The position numbers and the translations under genes are program-made. Shown one piece after another: positions 51,902 to 60,817 of a DNA stretch of 64,000 nucleotides; position 1 is the first letter of the stretch, and each line of letters opens with the position of its first letter. A model generated the notes under the pieces. It was not told the origin of the DNA. It searched no databases and saw only the letters and a program-made list of their open reading frames with translations. Source of the stretch: Ruminococcaceae bacterium FB2012 (GTDB lineage Bacteria > Bacillota > Clostridia > Oscillospirales > Ruminococcaceae); contig FMXS01000003.1 of the NCBI GenBank assembly GCA_900104495.1, positions 62,001-126,000 of the forward strand, written 5' to 3'.

Positions 51902-51928
51902 TTCCCGACTATGAAGTCGATCGATTAA
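51902..51928 (+). other. attR of element 2: displaced lysS 3' end
   Basis: Codes in frame for FPTMKSID-stop. It probably marks the original lysS terminus of the ancestral chromosome. Confidence 0.82.
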
Positions 51929-52022
51929 AAACACATAATTACGCAGTTTGACGGGCTTGCTTATCCGTGCTGACCCCCAAAAAACAACAGCTGCGGAAAA
52001 GGGTCCTAACAAAGAATTATAA

Positions 52023-52059
52023 AGAGCTGAGACAGGTTTTGTTTGTCTCAGCTCTTTTT
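52023..52059 (+). terminator. Terminator, probably the original one of lysS
   Basis: AGAGCTGAGACA (52023-52034) pairs with TGTCTCAGCTCT (52044-52055) with a T run. It lies 95 bp after the displaced lysS end and no other plus-strand gene precedes it. The rest of 51664-52175 holds no gene that I can see. Confidence 0.8.
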
Positions 52060-52175
52060 GTTGGTATGTTTTTTCTCAGCCGATAAGGCCGGTTCCTGTC
52101 AGCGCACTGCTTTGTGCTGAACGCTTCTGTTTTCTGTTATGCATCGGTATGATCACAAGCACTCCGGCAAGGGGA

Positions 52176-54815
52176 TCAAATTTTCCCGAGTGCCTCCGCA
52201 AGAGCTTTGCAGGACGAGATAAGAGAACTGTTCTTTGCTTTTATAAACTCTGTATCATTCTCCTTTGCGGCCGTTTCCAGCGCCAGGGCCTGTTCCGCAA
52301 TGTCAACGGCTCCCACGGAACGGGCGTTGCTTTTCAGGGCATGGACAGTTATCCTGTAATCCTTCCAGTTCTCGGCCTTGCAGAACTTTTCCAGGGCATT
52401 TGCCGTTTCAATGCTCGACGACACAAATTCCCTTATCATCTCGTGATAGAAGGTCTCGTCATCCATGCAGTACTGCATACCTGTTTCCACATCGATCCCC
52501 AGGGCGGAGAGCTTTGTCAGATCAAAACCTCCCTGCTCCTCCGAAGGAGCACTCCCGGCTCCGGATGCCGCAGGCGCTTCGGGTGCGGGCTTTTCTTTGG
52601 CTTCTGCCTCTTTATAGGCTCCCCGGGGCAGATATTCCCGCAGTTCCTTGACAAGCTCCTTGACCTCAATGGGCTTTGAAAGATAATCTCTGAAGCCTGC
52701 CGAGAGATAATTCTCTCTGGCACCCACGACTGCATTGGCTGTAAGCGCGATCATCACGGTATGCTCCGGGATCAGAGCTTCTTCCGTGAGGCGCTTCAAG
52801 GTCTCGATGCCGTCCATTCCGGGCATCATATGGTCGAGGAACACGATATCGTATTCGTGCTTACGCATATACTCTATGGCCTCCTCGCCCGAAGCTGCGA
52901 GATCCGGCTTTATCTTGCAGAGCTTGAGCAGGTTGCTGGCGACTTTGAGATTCATATCGTTGTCGTCCACAAGAAGGATACGCGCAGCGGGAGCTTCTAT
53001 CAAAGCGTCTCTCTTCTCGTGGTGAGCGCTTTCCTTGAGACGCTTTTCGTAATCGCCCATAGGAGTGTCATCGGCGATCTGCTGCTTTATCACGAAGGAA
53101 AACTCCGAGCCCTTTCCGTAGGTGCTCTCGACACGGAGCTTGCTCCCCATAAGATCCAGCAGATTGGTGACGATGGACATACCGAGACCGGTGCCCTCTA
53201 TACCGTGGTTCCTTACCTCGTCAAGCCTTTCAAAGGATTCAAACAGCTTATCTCTGTCTTCTTCTCTGATGCCTATTCCCGTATCCTTCACCGAAACGCG
53301 GATGCTTATATCCTTGCTGTCTCTGCTTTCCTCGCTGATCTCCAAGGTCACGGAGCCCTTTTCGGTATACTTCACGGCATTGGTGAGCAGGTTCATTATT
53401 ACCTGCGAGAATCTCACATTGTCACCTATCAGAGAACAGGGCAGGCTGCCGTCCACATTGACAACAAACCGCAGGCCCTTGGAATCCGCACGCTGAACGA
53501 TGGAGTTCACAAGGTCGTTGATAAACGAAGCCGTGTCGTATCGGACGGTGATGATCTCCATTTTTCCGTCCTCTATCTTGGAAAAATCCAGTATGCTGTT
53601 GATAAGCGAAAGCAAAGTGTTTCCCGCCGAGCCGATGCTTTCGGAATAAGACAGGATATTCTCGTCCTCCGACTCCCGCAGGATCATCTCGTTCATTCCG
53701 AGAACGGCATTTATCGGCGTGCGTATCTCGTGAGACATCTGAGCCAGGAATCGGCTCTTTGCGTGGCTGGCGATCTCATATTTCGATACCGCCTTGACCT
53801 CCTCCGTGACATCCACAAATACGCAGATATAGCAGAAGATCTCGTCGAAGCTGTCCTTAACTGCGTTGAGCCTTACGGAATACGCCTTGCTGTGATCCGT
53901 GCTCCACAGCCTCTCGCTGACGATCTCCTTACCGGATCTGACAAACATCTCGTCGGCGGAGTCTTCGGCAACATCAAAGAACTCCGTAAGACTGCATCCG
54001 CCGAGTCCCTCTTTTTTGGCAAGGGTATCGGCAAAGCGGTTTACCACGGCGATCCTGTGGTCCGTGTCAAAAACGATAACGCCCGTTTCTATGAAATCGA
54101 AGACTCTGTCACGGATATTGCCCATGCGAAGGTCAAAGGAGCTGAGCTGTGTGGCGCCGTACCATATAACGATAACGCAGACGGCCGCTCCTATTCCCGA
54201 GGTGGGGATCGCTGTCAGACCCAAAGCCGGGAAAAAGGTGTCGGGCAGTGTGAACAGCAGCATTGTGAAGTTCGCAATAAAAACAAACCTCAAAAAATTA
54301 CGGAGCCGTTTTGCCTTGTTGTTCCGAAGCCATAAGATTCCGAAGGAGAACAGCACAAGGAAAGTGAAGGCGATATATACGGTGTGGACATTTCTGGCGA
54401 AGGCCCCGTCGGGATTTGCGGTCCAGCTGGTCCAGCCATTGCTGCGCACAAAGCTGCTGACGTTGTTCTGCGAGAAGAAATAATAATCCACAGCCCCCGC
54501 TATTACCGAAAGCAGGCGGAATGCCCGCACCGGTTTCTTTCCGGCGCCGGAGATGTGCGTCACCAAAAAGGTCTCGGTGATAAGGAAGACATCAACTCCG
54601 ATATCTGCGATCTTCCGGAGGATATAACACATTTCAAAGTCCTCACAGAAGCCGATGCATCCGAAAAATATGCACCATATGGCGGCACTTATGCCGTAGG
54701 AGAAAATATATAAACGTATCCTGCCGGCGGCTTCGCGGTTTCTGATATAGAAACTTGCTCCGCAGACAGCCGCAATAGTACCGATTATCAGCAATAAACA
54801 GCTTGTGATCCACAT
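52176..54815 (-). CDS. Hybrid sensor histidine kinase with receiver and HPt domains
   Basis: An 879-residue membrane phosphorelay protein. About seven N-terminal TM helices (to residue 225), a PAS domain (about 230-340; FDFIETGVIVFDTDHRI), HisKA (MSHEIRTPINAVLGMNEMI), HATPase (MNLLTNAVKYTEKG, DTGIGI, EGTGLGMSI), receiver (VDDNDMNLKVAS, FLDHMMPGMDG, with LSKPIEVKEL), an Ala/Pro-rich linker, and HPt (VHALKSNARSVGA). All phosphotransfer residues are present. The output regulator is not encoded alongside. A signal bound by the TM sensor is unknown. It begins at 54815 (an alternative start ten bases upstream is out of frame). Confidence 0.93.
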   Translation of the reverse strand: MWITSCLLLIIGTIAAVCGASFYIRNREAAGRIRLYIFSYGISAAIWCIFFGCIGFCEDFEMCYILRKIADIGVDVFLITETFLVTHISGAGKKPVRAFRLLSVIAGAVDYYFFSQNNVSSFVRSNGWTSWTANPDGAFARNVHTVYIAFTFLVLFSFGILWLRNNKAKRLRNFLRFVFIANFTMLLFTLPDTFFPALGLTAIPTSGIGAAVCVIVIWYGATQLSSFDLRMGNIRDRVFDFIETGVIVFDTDHRIAVVNRFADTLAKKEGLGGCSLTEFFDVAEDSADEMFVRSGKEIVSERLWSTDHSKAYSVRLNAVKDSFDEIFCYICVFVDVTEEVKAVSKYEIASHAKSRFLAQMSHEIRTPINAVLGMNEMILRESEDENILSYSESIGSAGNTLLSLINSILDFSKIEDGKMEIITVRYDTASFINDLVNSIVQRADSKGLRFVVNVDGSLPCSLIGDNVRFSQVIMNLLTNAVKYTEKGSVTLEISEESRDSKDISIRVSVKDTGIGIREEDRDKLFESFERLDEVRNHGIEGTGLGMSIVTNLLDLMGSKLRVESTYGKGSEFSFVIKQQIADDTPMGDYEKRLKESAHHEKRDALIEAPAARILLVDDNDMNLKVASNLLKLCKIKPDLAASGEEAIEYMRKHEYDIVFLDHMMPGMDGIETLKRLTEEALIPEHTVMIALTANAVVGARENYLSAGFRDYLSKPIEVKELVKELREYLPRGAYKEAEAKEKPAPEAPAASGAGSAPSEEQGGFDLTKLSALGIDVETGMQYCMDDETFYHEMIREFVSSSIETANALEKFCKAENWKDYRITVHALKSNARSVGAVDIAEQALALETAAKENDTEFIKAKNSSLISSCKALAEALGKI

Positions 54816-55011
54816 TTGCTTGCATTACTCCTCTTTTATTTGATCCCGGTGTGTCTGACCGGGAGGGATATTTTTTAGTTCCGGCCAGCCGACCGAAGAT
54901 CTGATCTGACCTAAATTATTATTGTAACACATACTTGTTAAGACTGGGTAAACAAATAATAAAGACTTTGACACTGTTTTAACATATGCCCGGACAGTTT
55001 GATATGAAAAC

Positions 55012-55049
55012 AGCTCCCGTAACTGACAAAACTGTCGGCTTCGGGAGCT
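55012..55049. other. Hairpin between the histidine kinase and csoR
   Basis: AGCTCCCG (55012-55019) pairs with CGGGAGCT (55042-55049), with a second inner stem, but no T run is convincing on either strand. The 336-bp gap otherwise holds the csoR promoter and no gene. Confidence 0.4.
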
Positions 55050-55077
55050 TATTATATGATTTTCTGTTTTCCCCCTC

Positions 55078-55134
55078 TTGACAAATACCCTGCGGGGGTA
55101 TATAATATAACTGTAAGATACCCCGTGAGGGTAT
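55078..55134 (+). promoter_or_regulatory. csoR-copA promoter with two copper operators
   Basis: TTGACA (55078-55083), 17 bp, TATAAT (55101-55106). ATACCCTGCGGGGGTAT (55085-55101) fills the spacer and ATACCCCGTGAGGGTAT (55118-55134) follows the start; both are G-rich inverted repeats of the CsoR operator type, so repressor would cover the promoter until Cu(I) binds. Confidence 0.88.
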
Positions 55135-55150
55135 TTGAAGGAGGGACAGT

Positions 55151-55453
55151 ATGTACGGAAAGAATTGCTGCTGCGAGCGTAAAAAGAAGCGCAGCGAGGA
55201 AGAGTTCAAGTCGCTGATGAACAGGCTCAAAAGAATAGAGGGGCAGGTCCGCGGGGTGGAAAAAATGCTGGAAAACGACGCCTACTGCCCGGACATCCTG
55301 GTCCAGGTGTCGGCTATAAACAGCGCTCTGAACAGTTTCAACAAGGTGCTGCTGACTTCGCATATGAAAAGCTGCGTCGTCAATGATATACGGGCGGGAA
55401 AAGACGAGGTCATCGACGAGCTTGCGGAGACCTTGCAGAAGATAATGAAATAA
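55151..55453 (+). CDS. csoR: Copper-sensing repressor CsoR
   Basis: A 100-residue four-helix repressor. The Cu(I) ligands are C46 (YCPDILVQ), H71 and C75 (SHMKSC), in the canonical Cys-His-Cys pattern; RLKRIEGQVRGVEKML is the DNA-contacting helix. A CCC cluster at residues 6-8 is extra. GAAGGAGGGACAGT precedes the ATG. Cu(I) binding releases DNA, allowing csoR and copA expression. Confidence 0.95.
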   Translation: MYGKNCCCERKKKRSEEEFKSLMNRLKRIEGQVRGVEKMLENDAYCPDILVQVSAINSALNSFNKVLLTSHMKSCVVNDIRAGKDEVIDELAETLQKIMK

Positions 55454-55465
55454 GAAAGGGACCTT

Positions 55466-57949
55466 ATGGAGCAATATAACGTGACCGGGATGAGCTGCGC
55501 GGCTTGCAGCGCAAGAGTCGAAAAAGCCGTATCGGCGGTCCCGGGAGTAAAAAGCTGCGCGGTGAGCCTGCTCACTAACTCAATGGGCGTCGAAGGCACC
55601 GCCTCGGAAGCGGAAGTCATCCGGGCGGTGGAAAACGCGGGATACGGAGCGTCCAGAAAAGGCGCGTCCGCCAAAACGGCGGCGTCCGATGATCTGCTGA
55701 AAGACACCGAAACGCCCAGGCTCAGAAAGCGCCTTATCAAGTCGGTGCCGGTGCTTCTGGTGCTGATGTATTTCTCAATGGGGCATATGATGTGGGGCTT
55801 TCCCGCGCCGGAGGCATTTGACAACCTTGTTTTCCTCGGCGTATTCGAGATGCTTCTCGCTATCGTCATAATGATAATAAACGGAAAATTTTTCACAAGC
55901 GGCTTCAAGTCGCTTTTCGGCGGGCATCCGAATATGGACACCCTTGTGGCGCTGGGTTCGGGCGCGTCTTTCGGGTATTCCCTCGCGGAGCTGTTCATAA
56001 TGATCCTCGCCCAGGGAAACGGCGAACACGAGGTCGTTATGAAGTACGGCATGAACCTGTATTTTGAATCTGCGGCGATGATACCCACGCTTATCACGGT
56101 GGGGAAGATGCTGGAATCCCTGTCCAAGGGCCGGACCACAGATGCTTTGAAGGGGCTTATGAAGCTCGCTCCGAAAACGGCGGTGCTTTACCGTGAGGGC
56201 GAGGAGATCGAAGTCGGTATCGAAGAGGTCAAGGCGGGGGATATTTTTGCGGTAAGACCCGGCGGGAGCATCCCCGTTGACGGGATCGTGGTGTACGGTT
56301 CCTCATCGGTGGACGAATCTGCGCTCACGGGAGAGAGCATCCCCGTTGACAAGGAAGAGGGCTCCCCGGTATCGGCGGCAACAGTCAACAAGTCGGGATA
56401 TATCCGCTGCCGCGCCACAAGAGTGGGCGAGGACACCACTCTCTCACAGATAATCAAGACAGTCTCCGACGCAGCCGCCACGAAGGCTCCCATAGCGCGG
56501 ATAGCCGACAAGGTATCGGGGATATTCGTCCCCGCCGTTATGGGGATAGCCCTGCTGACGCTTCTCGGCTGGCTGGCAGCAGGCAGGGAGTTCGGCTTTG
56601 CCGCCGCGAGAGCTATCTCCGTGCTTGTCATAAGCTGTCCCTGTGCGCTGGGACTTGCAACTCCCGTGGCTATCATGGTGGGCAGCGGCGTGGGAGCCAG
56701 AAACGGCATCCTCTACAAGACCGCCGCTTCTCTTGAAGCCGTGGGCAGAGCGAATATCGCCGCCCTGGACAAGACCGGCACCATAACCGAGGGCAGGCCG
56801 GATGTCACAGATATCATCCCCTGCGGCATCACCGAAACGGAACTGCTGACTTACGCCTCGGCCCTTGAATCCCGAAGCGAGCATCCTCTTGCCAAGGCGG
56901 TAACGGAAAAGACTTCGGGAATGGACGTCCCGGAGGTGACGGATTTCAAGGCTCTTGCGGGAAACGGCCTTACGGCTTTGCTTGAAGGCGAGGTGCTGGA
57001 GGGCGGGAGCTATAAGTATATCTCGCAGAAATACGCCGTCCCGGAAGAATTTGAAAGCCGTCTCGGAAGGCTCTCGGACGAAGGTAAAACTCCTCTGCTG
57101 TTTGCAAAGGGCGGAAGTTTCATCGGCATCATCGCCGTTGCCGACACCGTTAAAAGCGACTCGGCGGAAGCGGTCAAGGAGCTTAAAGGCATGGGCATAG
57201 ACGTGTATATGCTCACCGGCGACAACGAACGCACCGCAAAGGCGATCGGACGGCAGGCAGGCGTTGACGAGGTCATCGCCGGAGTGCTTCCCGAGGGCAA
57301 GTCGAGGAAAATATCCGAGCTGAAAAAGCAGGGGAAGGTCATCATGGTGGGTGACGGAATAAACGACGCTCCCGCACTGACTGCCGCCGATACCGGCATA
57401 GCCGTGGGCGCCGGAACGGATGTGGCGATCGACGCCGCCGACATCGTCGTTATGAAAAACAGGCTCACGGACGTTTCCGCGGCGATACGCCTCAGCCGGG
57501 CGACAATACGGAACATCCGGGAAAATCTGTTCTGGGCGTTTATCTACAACGCCGTGTGCATCCCTTTGGCGATAGGGCTTTACGGCATCGAGATGAAGCC
57601 TGCCTACGGCGCGGCGGCTATGGCAATGTCCAGCTTCTGCGTATGTATGAACGCCCTCAGACTGAATTTAGTCAAAATTCATGACCCGGGTCATGATAGG
57701 AAAATAAGATCCAAAACAATGAAAACGGAGGAAAAAGCTATGACAAAGACATTGAAGATCGAAGGTATGATGTGTGGACACTGCGAGGCAAGGGTAAAGA
57801 AAGCTCTTGAAGCTATCGACGGCATCGAGAGCGCAGTCCCCGACCACAACGCGAACACCGCTGTCATCACTCTCAGCAAGGATGTTCCCGAGGAGGTCAT
57901 CAAGGCGGCCATAGAGGCTCAGGATTACAAGTTCATCGGAATGGAGTAA
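55466..57949 (+). CDS. copA: Copper-exporting P1B-type ATPase with C-terminal HMA domain
   Basis: An 827-residue Cu(I) pump. N-terminal HMA with MSCAACSARVEK, TM helices, VDESALTGESIPV (A domain), SCPCALGLATPVAIMVG (the CPC metal site in TM6), DKTGTITEGRP (phosphorylated Asp), SEHPLAKAV (the HP motif), and MVGDGINDAPAL. After the last TM helix, a linker leads to a second HMA (MMCGHCEARVKKALEAIDG) at residues about 760-825. csoR ends 12 bp upstream. An internal ATG with a perfect ribosome site could yield the last domain separately. Confidence 0.95.
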   Translation: MEQYNVTGMSCAACSARVEKAVSAVPGVKSCAVSLLTNSMGVEGTASEAEVIRAVENAGYGASRKGASAKTAASDDLLKDTETPRLRKRLIKSVPVLLVLMYFSMGHMMWGFPAPEAFDNLVFLGVFEMLLAIVIMIINGKFFTSGFKSLFGGHPNMDTLVALGSGASFGYSLAELFIMILAQGNGEHEVVMKYGMNLYFESAAMIPTLITVGKMLESLSKGRTTDALKGLMKLAPKTAVLYREGEEIEVGIEEVKAGDIFAVRPGGSIPVDGIVVYGSSSVDESALTGESIPVDKEEGSPVSAATVNKSGYIRCRATRVGEDTTLSQIIKTVSDAAATKAPIARIADKVSGIFVPAVMGIALLTLLGWLAAGREFGFAAARAISVLVISCPCALGLATPVAIMVGSGVGARNGILYKTAASLEAVGRANIAALDKTGTITEGRPDVTDIIPCGITETELLTYASALESRSEHPLAKAVTEKTSGMDVPEVTDFKALAGNGLTALLEGEVLEGGSYKYISQKYAVPEEFESRLGRLSDEGKTPLLFAKGGSFIGIIAVADTVKSDSAEAVKELKGMGIDVYMLTGDNERTAKAIGRQAGVDEVIAGVLPEGKSRKISELKKQGKVIMVGDGINDAPALTAADTGIAVGAGTDVAIDAADIVVMKNRLTDVSAAIRLSRATIRNIRENLFWAFIYNAVCIPLAIGLYGIEMKPAYGAAAMAMSSFCVCMNALRLNLVKIHDPGHDRKIRSKTMKTEEKAMTKTLKIEGMMCGHCEARVKKALEAIDGIESAVPDHNANTAVITLSKDVPEEVIKAAIEAQDYKFIGME
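57740..57949 (+). CDS. copZ: Nested CopZ-like copper chaperone start inside copA
   Basis: ACGGAGGAAAAAGCT precedes ATG 57740, in frame with copA. Translation from here gives a 69-residue protein with GMMCGHCEARVKKAL, i.e. a free HMA copper chaperone. It may be produced as well as the fused domain; whether both exist cannot be decided from sequence. Confidence 0.5.
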   Translation: MTKTLKIEGMMCGHCEARVKKALEAIDGIESAVPDHNANTAVITLSKDVPEEVIKAAIEAQDYKFIGME

Positions 57950-57954
57950 GGAGT

Positions 57955-58452
57955 ATGGAGCTTATCCAGAAGCACTGCACGGAATGCGGCGCGGAGCTGA
58001 CCGTAAAGGAGCTTTCCGGCGAGGGAGAAGTCCCTTTCTGCCCGGTGTGCGGACAGTACCGCTTTCCGATGTATAACGTTGCCGTGAGCATGATCGTCAT
58101 TAACAAGGAGGACGGGCGCATCCTGCTGATACAGCAGTACGGCAGAAAGCAGAACATTCTCGTGGCAGGCTATGTGAATCGGGGCGAAGCCCTGGAACAC
58201 GCCGTAAAGCGGGAAATAATGGAAGAACTCGGTCTGACCGTCACGGAGCTGAAATTCAACCGTACCAGGTTTTACGAGCCGTCAAATACTCTGATGTGCA
58301 ATTTCACAGCCTGGACGGACTGCGCCGAAAACCTTCATCCCAACGGCGAGATAGATTCTTTTCACTGGTTCACCCCCGAGGAAGCCGTGAAAGAGATCAA
58401 ACCCGAAAGCCTTGCTTCGGCATTTCTCTGCGCTTATCTCGACGAGGAATAA
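57955..58452 (+). CDS. Nudix hydrolase with N-terminal zinc ribbon (NudC-like)
   Basis: A 165-residue pyrophosphohydrolase. HCTECGAEL and FCPVCGQYRFP form a four-Cys zinc ribbon (residues 8-35), then the Nudix box GYVNRGEALEHAVKREIMEELGL (G-x5-E-x7-RE-x2-EE-x-G). Zinc ribbon plus Nudix is the NADH pyrophosphatase plan; the C-terminus YEPSNTLMCNF agrees with that group. Follows copA by 5 bp, so probably read with it. Confidence 0.87.
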   Translation: MELIQKHCTECGAELTVKELSGEGEVPFCPVCGQYRFPMYNVAVSMIVINKEDGRILLIQQYGRKQNILVAGYVNRGEALEHAVKREIMEELGLTVTELKFNRTRFYEPSNTLMCNFTAWTDCAENLHPNGEIDSFHWFTPEEAVKEIKPESLASAFLCAYLDEE

Positions 58453-58459
58453 AAAATCT

Positions 58460-58493
58460 GATCGCCGCCCCGGTCTCCCGGGACGGCGATCTT
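58460..58493. terminator. Terminator between nudix and the anti-sigma gene
   Basis: A long stem, GATCGCCG (58460-58467) with CGGCGATC (58486-58493), plus CCCGG/CCGGG-type inner pairs. On the minus strand it is followed by AGATTTTTTATTCC, so it ends the anti-sigma operon; it may also slow plus-strand read-through. Confidence 0.8.
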
Positions 58494-58515
58494 GAATATA
58501 TCACATCGGCGAGTA

Positions 58516-59946
58516 TCAAAAATTCGTTCCTTGATCACCGAAATCATAACCTTCGTCCTCTCCGTTATACCAAAGGAAACCGACACCGTCCATTTCTGCT
58601 ATCCGCAGGATCTCGGCTTTGGACAGCTTTATGCCGCTGATGAAAGGCGTCAGGGTACTGATGTAACTGTATTCTTTCCCTGTAAGCCCCGCCGACTCCA
58701 TGAAACCGTTGTTCAGCTTCATATAGTATTCGTTCAGCAGCTTGGTCTTTTCAATGCTTATCCTGTCATACAGTTTTCCTATCTCCTGCTGATAGGATAT
58801 ATTCGCTTCGTCGTCAAGGGCATATCCGTTGGCTTCGGCTGCTGTAAGCTCTTCGCTTGTGATGCCTGCGTTTTTCATCGCCTGCTCTTCGATCTGTTTC
58901 AGGTCGATATTATCTTTCAGTTCTATTGTAACGCTTATCAGTTCGTCATCCCGCGCCGTACTCAGCACCTTTTTCAGATCGTCCGTTATCGTTTTGAGGC
59001 TGCTGTAATTATCGTAATTATGACTCTTAGTTACATCAAGATATACTATAATTCCCTTACCGTTTTGGTGGTCGTAGATCCTCTTCAAAGTCGCTTTGTC
59101 AGCATAGAGTTTTATTTTGCCGATAAAAGTTTTTCTGTTAGTGATCTTAGATTCATCAATGTCAAGCTCCTTAATGAATTCATCCTGAGCTTTGTCATAG
59201 ATCTCTTTCAGCTTTGATAAACGCAGCCGTTTCAATTCATCAGCAGACATCTTATCCTCAAGAGAATCTATCTCTCTGAGAACTTCATTTACCTCTTCTC
59301 TTACGCTTCCTGTTTTTAAATTGACCTGGACTTCGACCTCTTCATCACCCATTTTTGAAATATACTCTTCATCGACATAGATGTAATCTTCGGTGTAGCT
59401 CTCACCCTGTCTGTCGTTCTCATCCGCCAGCATTATCCTTGCGGACTTGCCTTCCTCCGCAGCCATTTTTTTGATATCCTTTACGGTCGCCCGGATAACA
59501 CCTTCATCATCCGGCGTGACAGAAAAGTTCTGATTCTCAAGATCACCCGGACTCTGAACAATGCGAATTTCAAACACTTCATCCTCCGACCCGGCATTAT
59601 CCATAGCCTCCTGCAAGGCATCGGAAATAATGACCTTCCCGGTTTTTTCCGCAGCTGACGAAACGAGGCTGTCAGCAGCAGATGAAACAACGCTCTCCGC
59701 AGGAGCGGAGCTGCTTTCGTCCAAAACAGAGCTCTGTTCCGAGGATCCGCTGTCAACAGCAATCTGCATATCCCTGCCGTTAAGATGTAAAACTGCAACT
59801 CCGCCCGCAGTCAGCACAAGACAAGCGGCAACAGCAGCGGCAGCGATCTTCGCTTTGGACAGCTGCGGCTTCTGATATTCAAGATAGAAGCCGATAAGCT
59901 CGTCATCAAGGCTCCCGATACGGTCTATCAGCATTTCAGTATTCAT
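58516..59946 (-). CDS. Membrane protein partner of the ECF sigma factor (anti-sigma-like)
   Basis: A 476-residue protein: about 35 cytosolic residues (MLIDRIGSLDDELIGFYLEY), one TM helix (AKIAAAAVAACLVLTAGG), a Ser/Ala-rich linker, and a large extracytoplasmic domain, mostly alpha-helical, with no family that I recognise. Its start overlaps the sigma gene stop by 4 bp, the standard anti-sigma place, but the short N-terminal part lacks the zinc-binding HxxxC pattern. The outer domain is unusually large and may sense or bind envelope ligand. Confidence 0.65.
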   Translation of the reverse strand: MNTEMLIDRIGSLDDELIGFYLEYQKPQLSKAKIAAAAVAACLVLTAGGVAVLHLNGRDMQIAVDSGSSEQSSVLDESSSAPAESVVSSAADSLVSSAAEKTGKVIISDALQEAMDNAGSEDEVFEIRIVQSPGDLENQNFSVTPDDEGVIRATVKDIKKMAAEEGKSARIMLADENDRQGESYTEDYIYVDEEYISKMGDEEVEVQVNLKTGSVREEVNEVLREIDSLEDKMSADELKRLRLSKLKEIYDKAQDEFIKELDIDESKITNRKTFIGKIKLYADKATLKRIYDHQNGKGIIVYLDVTKSHNYDNYSSLKTITDDLKKVLSTARDDELISVTIELKDNIDLKQIEEQAMKNAGITSEELTAAEANGYALDDEANISYQQEIGKLYDRISIEKTKLLNEYYMKLNNGFMESAGLTGKEYSYISTLTPFISGIKLSKAEILRIAEMDGVGFLWYNGEDEGYDFGDQGTNF

Positions 59947-60503
59947 ATATTGACACCTTCCTTTTCCAGTAACTCTTTCAGCTTGTTTCTTGTCCTTAAC
60001 AGAATCATCTTGACCTTGCTTTCCGAAAAGCCGGTCTTACGGGCTATGTCGGCTATCGGCTCAAAGCAGAAATATCTGCCGATGAACACCAGCCGGCTGT
60101 CCTTCGGAAGTTCTCTGACAAAACGGTCAATGATCTCGGTCAGCCGCTTTTCGTCAAGGCGTTCCTCCACGTTTTCTCCGGAGGCTGTCACCTGCTCCAG
60201 TTCCTCGTAAACAAGCTGATACTCTCCCCGTCCCCGCTTTTGAGCATTTGCGGCTTTTAAGCGGTTGAGGGCCGTGTTTCTTGTGATCCTTGCAAGGTAT
60301 GCCGATAAGGAGGCAGGCTTCTGCGGAGGGATAGTTTCCCACGCCCGACGGTATGTATCGTTGACACATTCCTCGGCGTCCTGCTTGTTATTCAGGATAT
60401 TGTAGGCGACAGTCCCGCAGTAGGCGCCGTATTTGGTTTCGGTCTCCTTTATCGCCTGCTCGGAACGCTCGAAATACAATTTTATAATGTCCTTATCCTC
60501 CAA
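59943..60503 (-). CDS. ECF-family RNA polymerase sigma factor
   Basis: A 186-residue ECF sigma. Region 2: YCGTVAYNILNNKQDAEECVNDTYRRAWETIPP, which matches sigma-2 with the DAEE-x-x-ND-T signature; region 4: FIGRYFCFEPIADIARKTGFSESKVKMILLRTRNKLKELL. Start is TTG 60503 behind AAGGAGGG. Coupled to the membrane partner downstream. Target promoters and signal unknown. Confidence 0.9.
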   Translation of the reverse strand: MEDKDIIKLYFERSEQAIKETETKYGAYCGTVAYNILNNKQDAEECVNDTYRRAWETIPPQKPASLSAYLARITRNTALNRLKAANAQKRGRGEYQLVYEELEQVTASGENVEERLDEKRLTEIIDRFVRELPKDSRLVFIGRYFCFEPIADIARKTGFSESKVKMILLRTRNKLKELLEKEGVNI

Positions 60504-60817
60504 CTGTCAGCCCTCCTTATCTGTTGAATGCATTCACCCGGCAAACAGCACCGTTCTTTCTGTGCAGGCCGCCTGCTATATATATAGACAGCTTTTCCGG
60601 CAAAAGGTCACAGCTTTCGCATTTTTCTTATACTTTATTATAAGACCGTGACGGAGTCAAGAGCCCCGGGGAAACTTCGTGAAAATGCACTATCCGGCGG
60701 GGGAATGTTTGTGCATAACAGCGCAAAAATAAATTTAAGGATTTTTTAATAATTCCCGTGGTATACTGTAATCACAAAAGGAAAACGACCCCGAGAAAAC
60801 GAAAGGTGGAACTGAAA
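60504..60817. other. Divergent intergenic region
   Basis: 315 bp between the sigma gene and a small membrane-protein gene. I see no gene. Minus strand TTGACT (60660-60655) with weak -10 options near TAAAGT could drive the sigma operon; TATACT at 60762-60767 without a good -35 may serve the plus-strand gene. Confidence 0.4.

Larger units (their letters stand above)
44035..51928. mobile_element. Element 2: degenerate integrative element in tandem
   Basis: Lies between the middle att site and a third lysS-like end at 51905-51928. It has its own pair of end repeats (TTTTACGAAGATTTTACGA type) distinct from those of element 1. Contents: lipoprotein, Cro-type regulator, TraG-like coupling protein, ClpP-like protease, macro-domain/HTH protein, integrase with an amber codon at the catalytic tyrosine, and a Fic protein. 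It cannot excise with its own integrase as written. Confidence 0.8.

Noticed and set aside
52761..54335. Long plus-strand frame opposite the hybrid kinase
   Set aside because: Shadow frame without motifs; the kinase on the minus strand has every phosphorelay domain.
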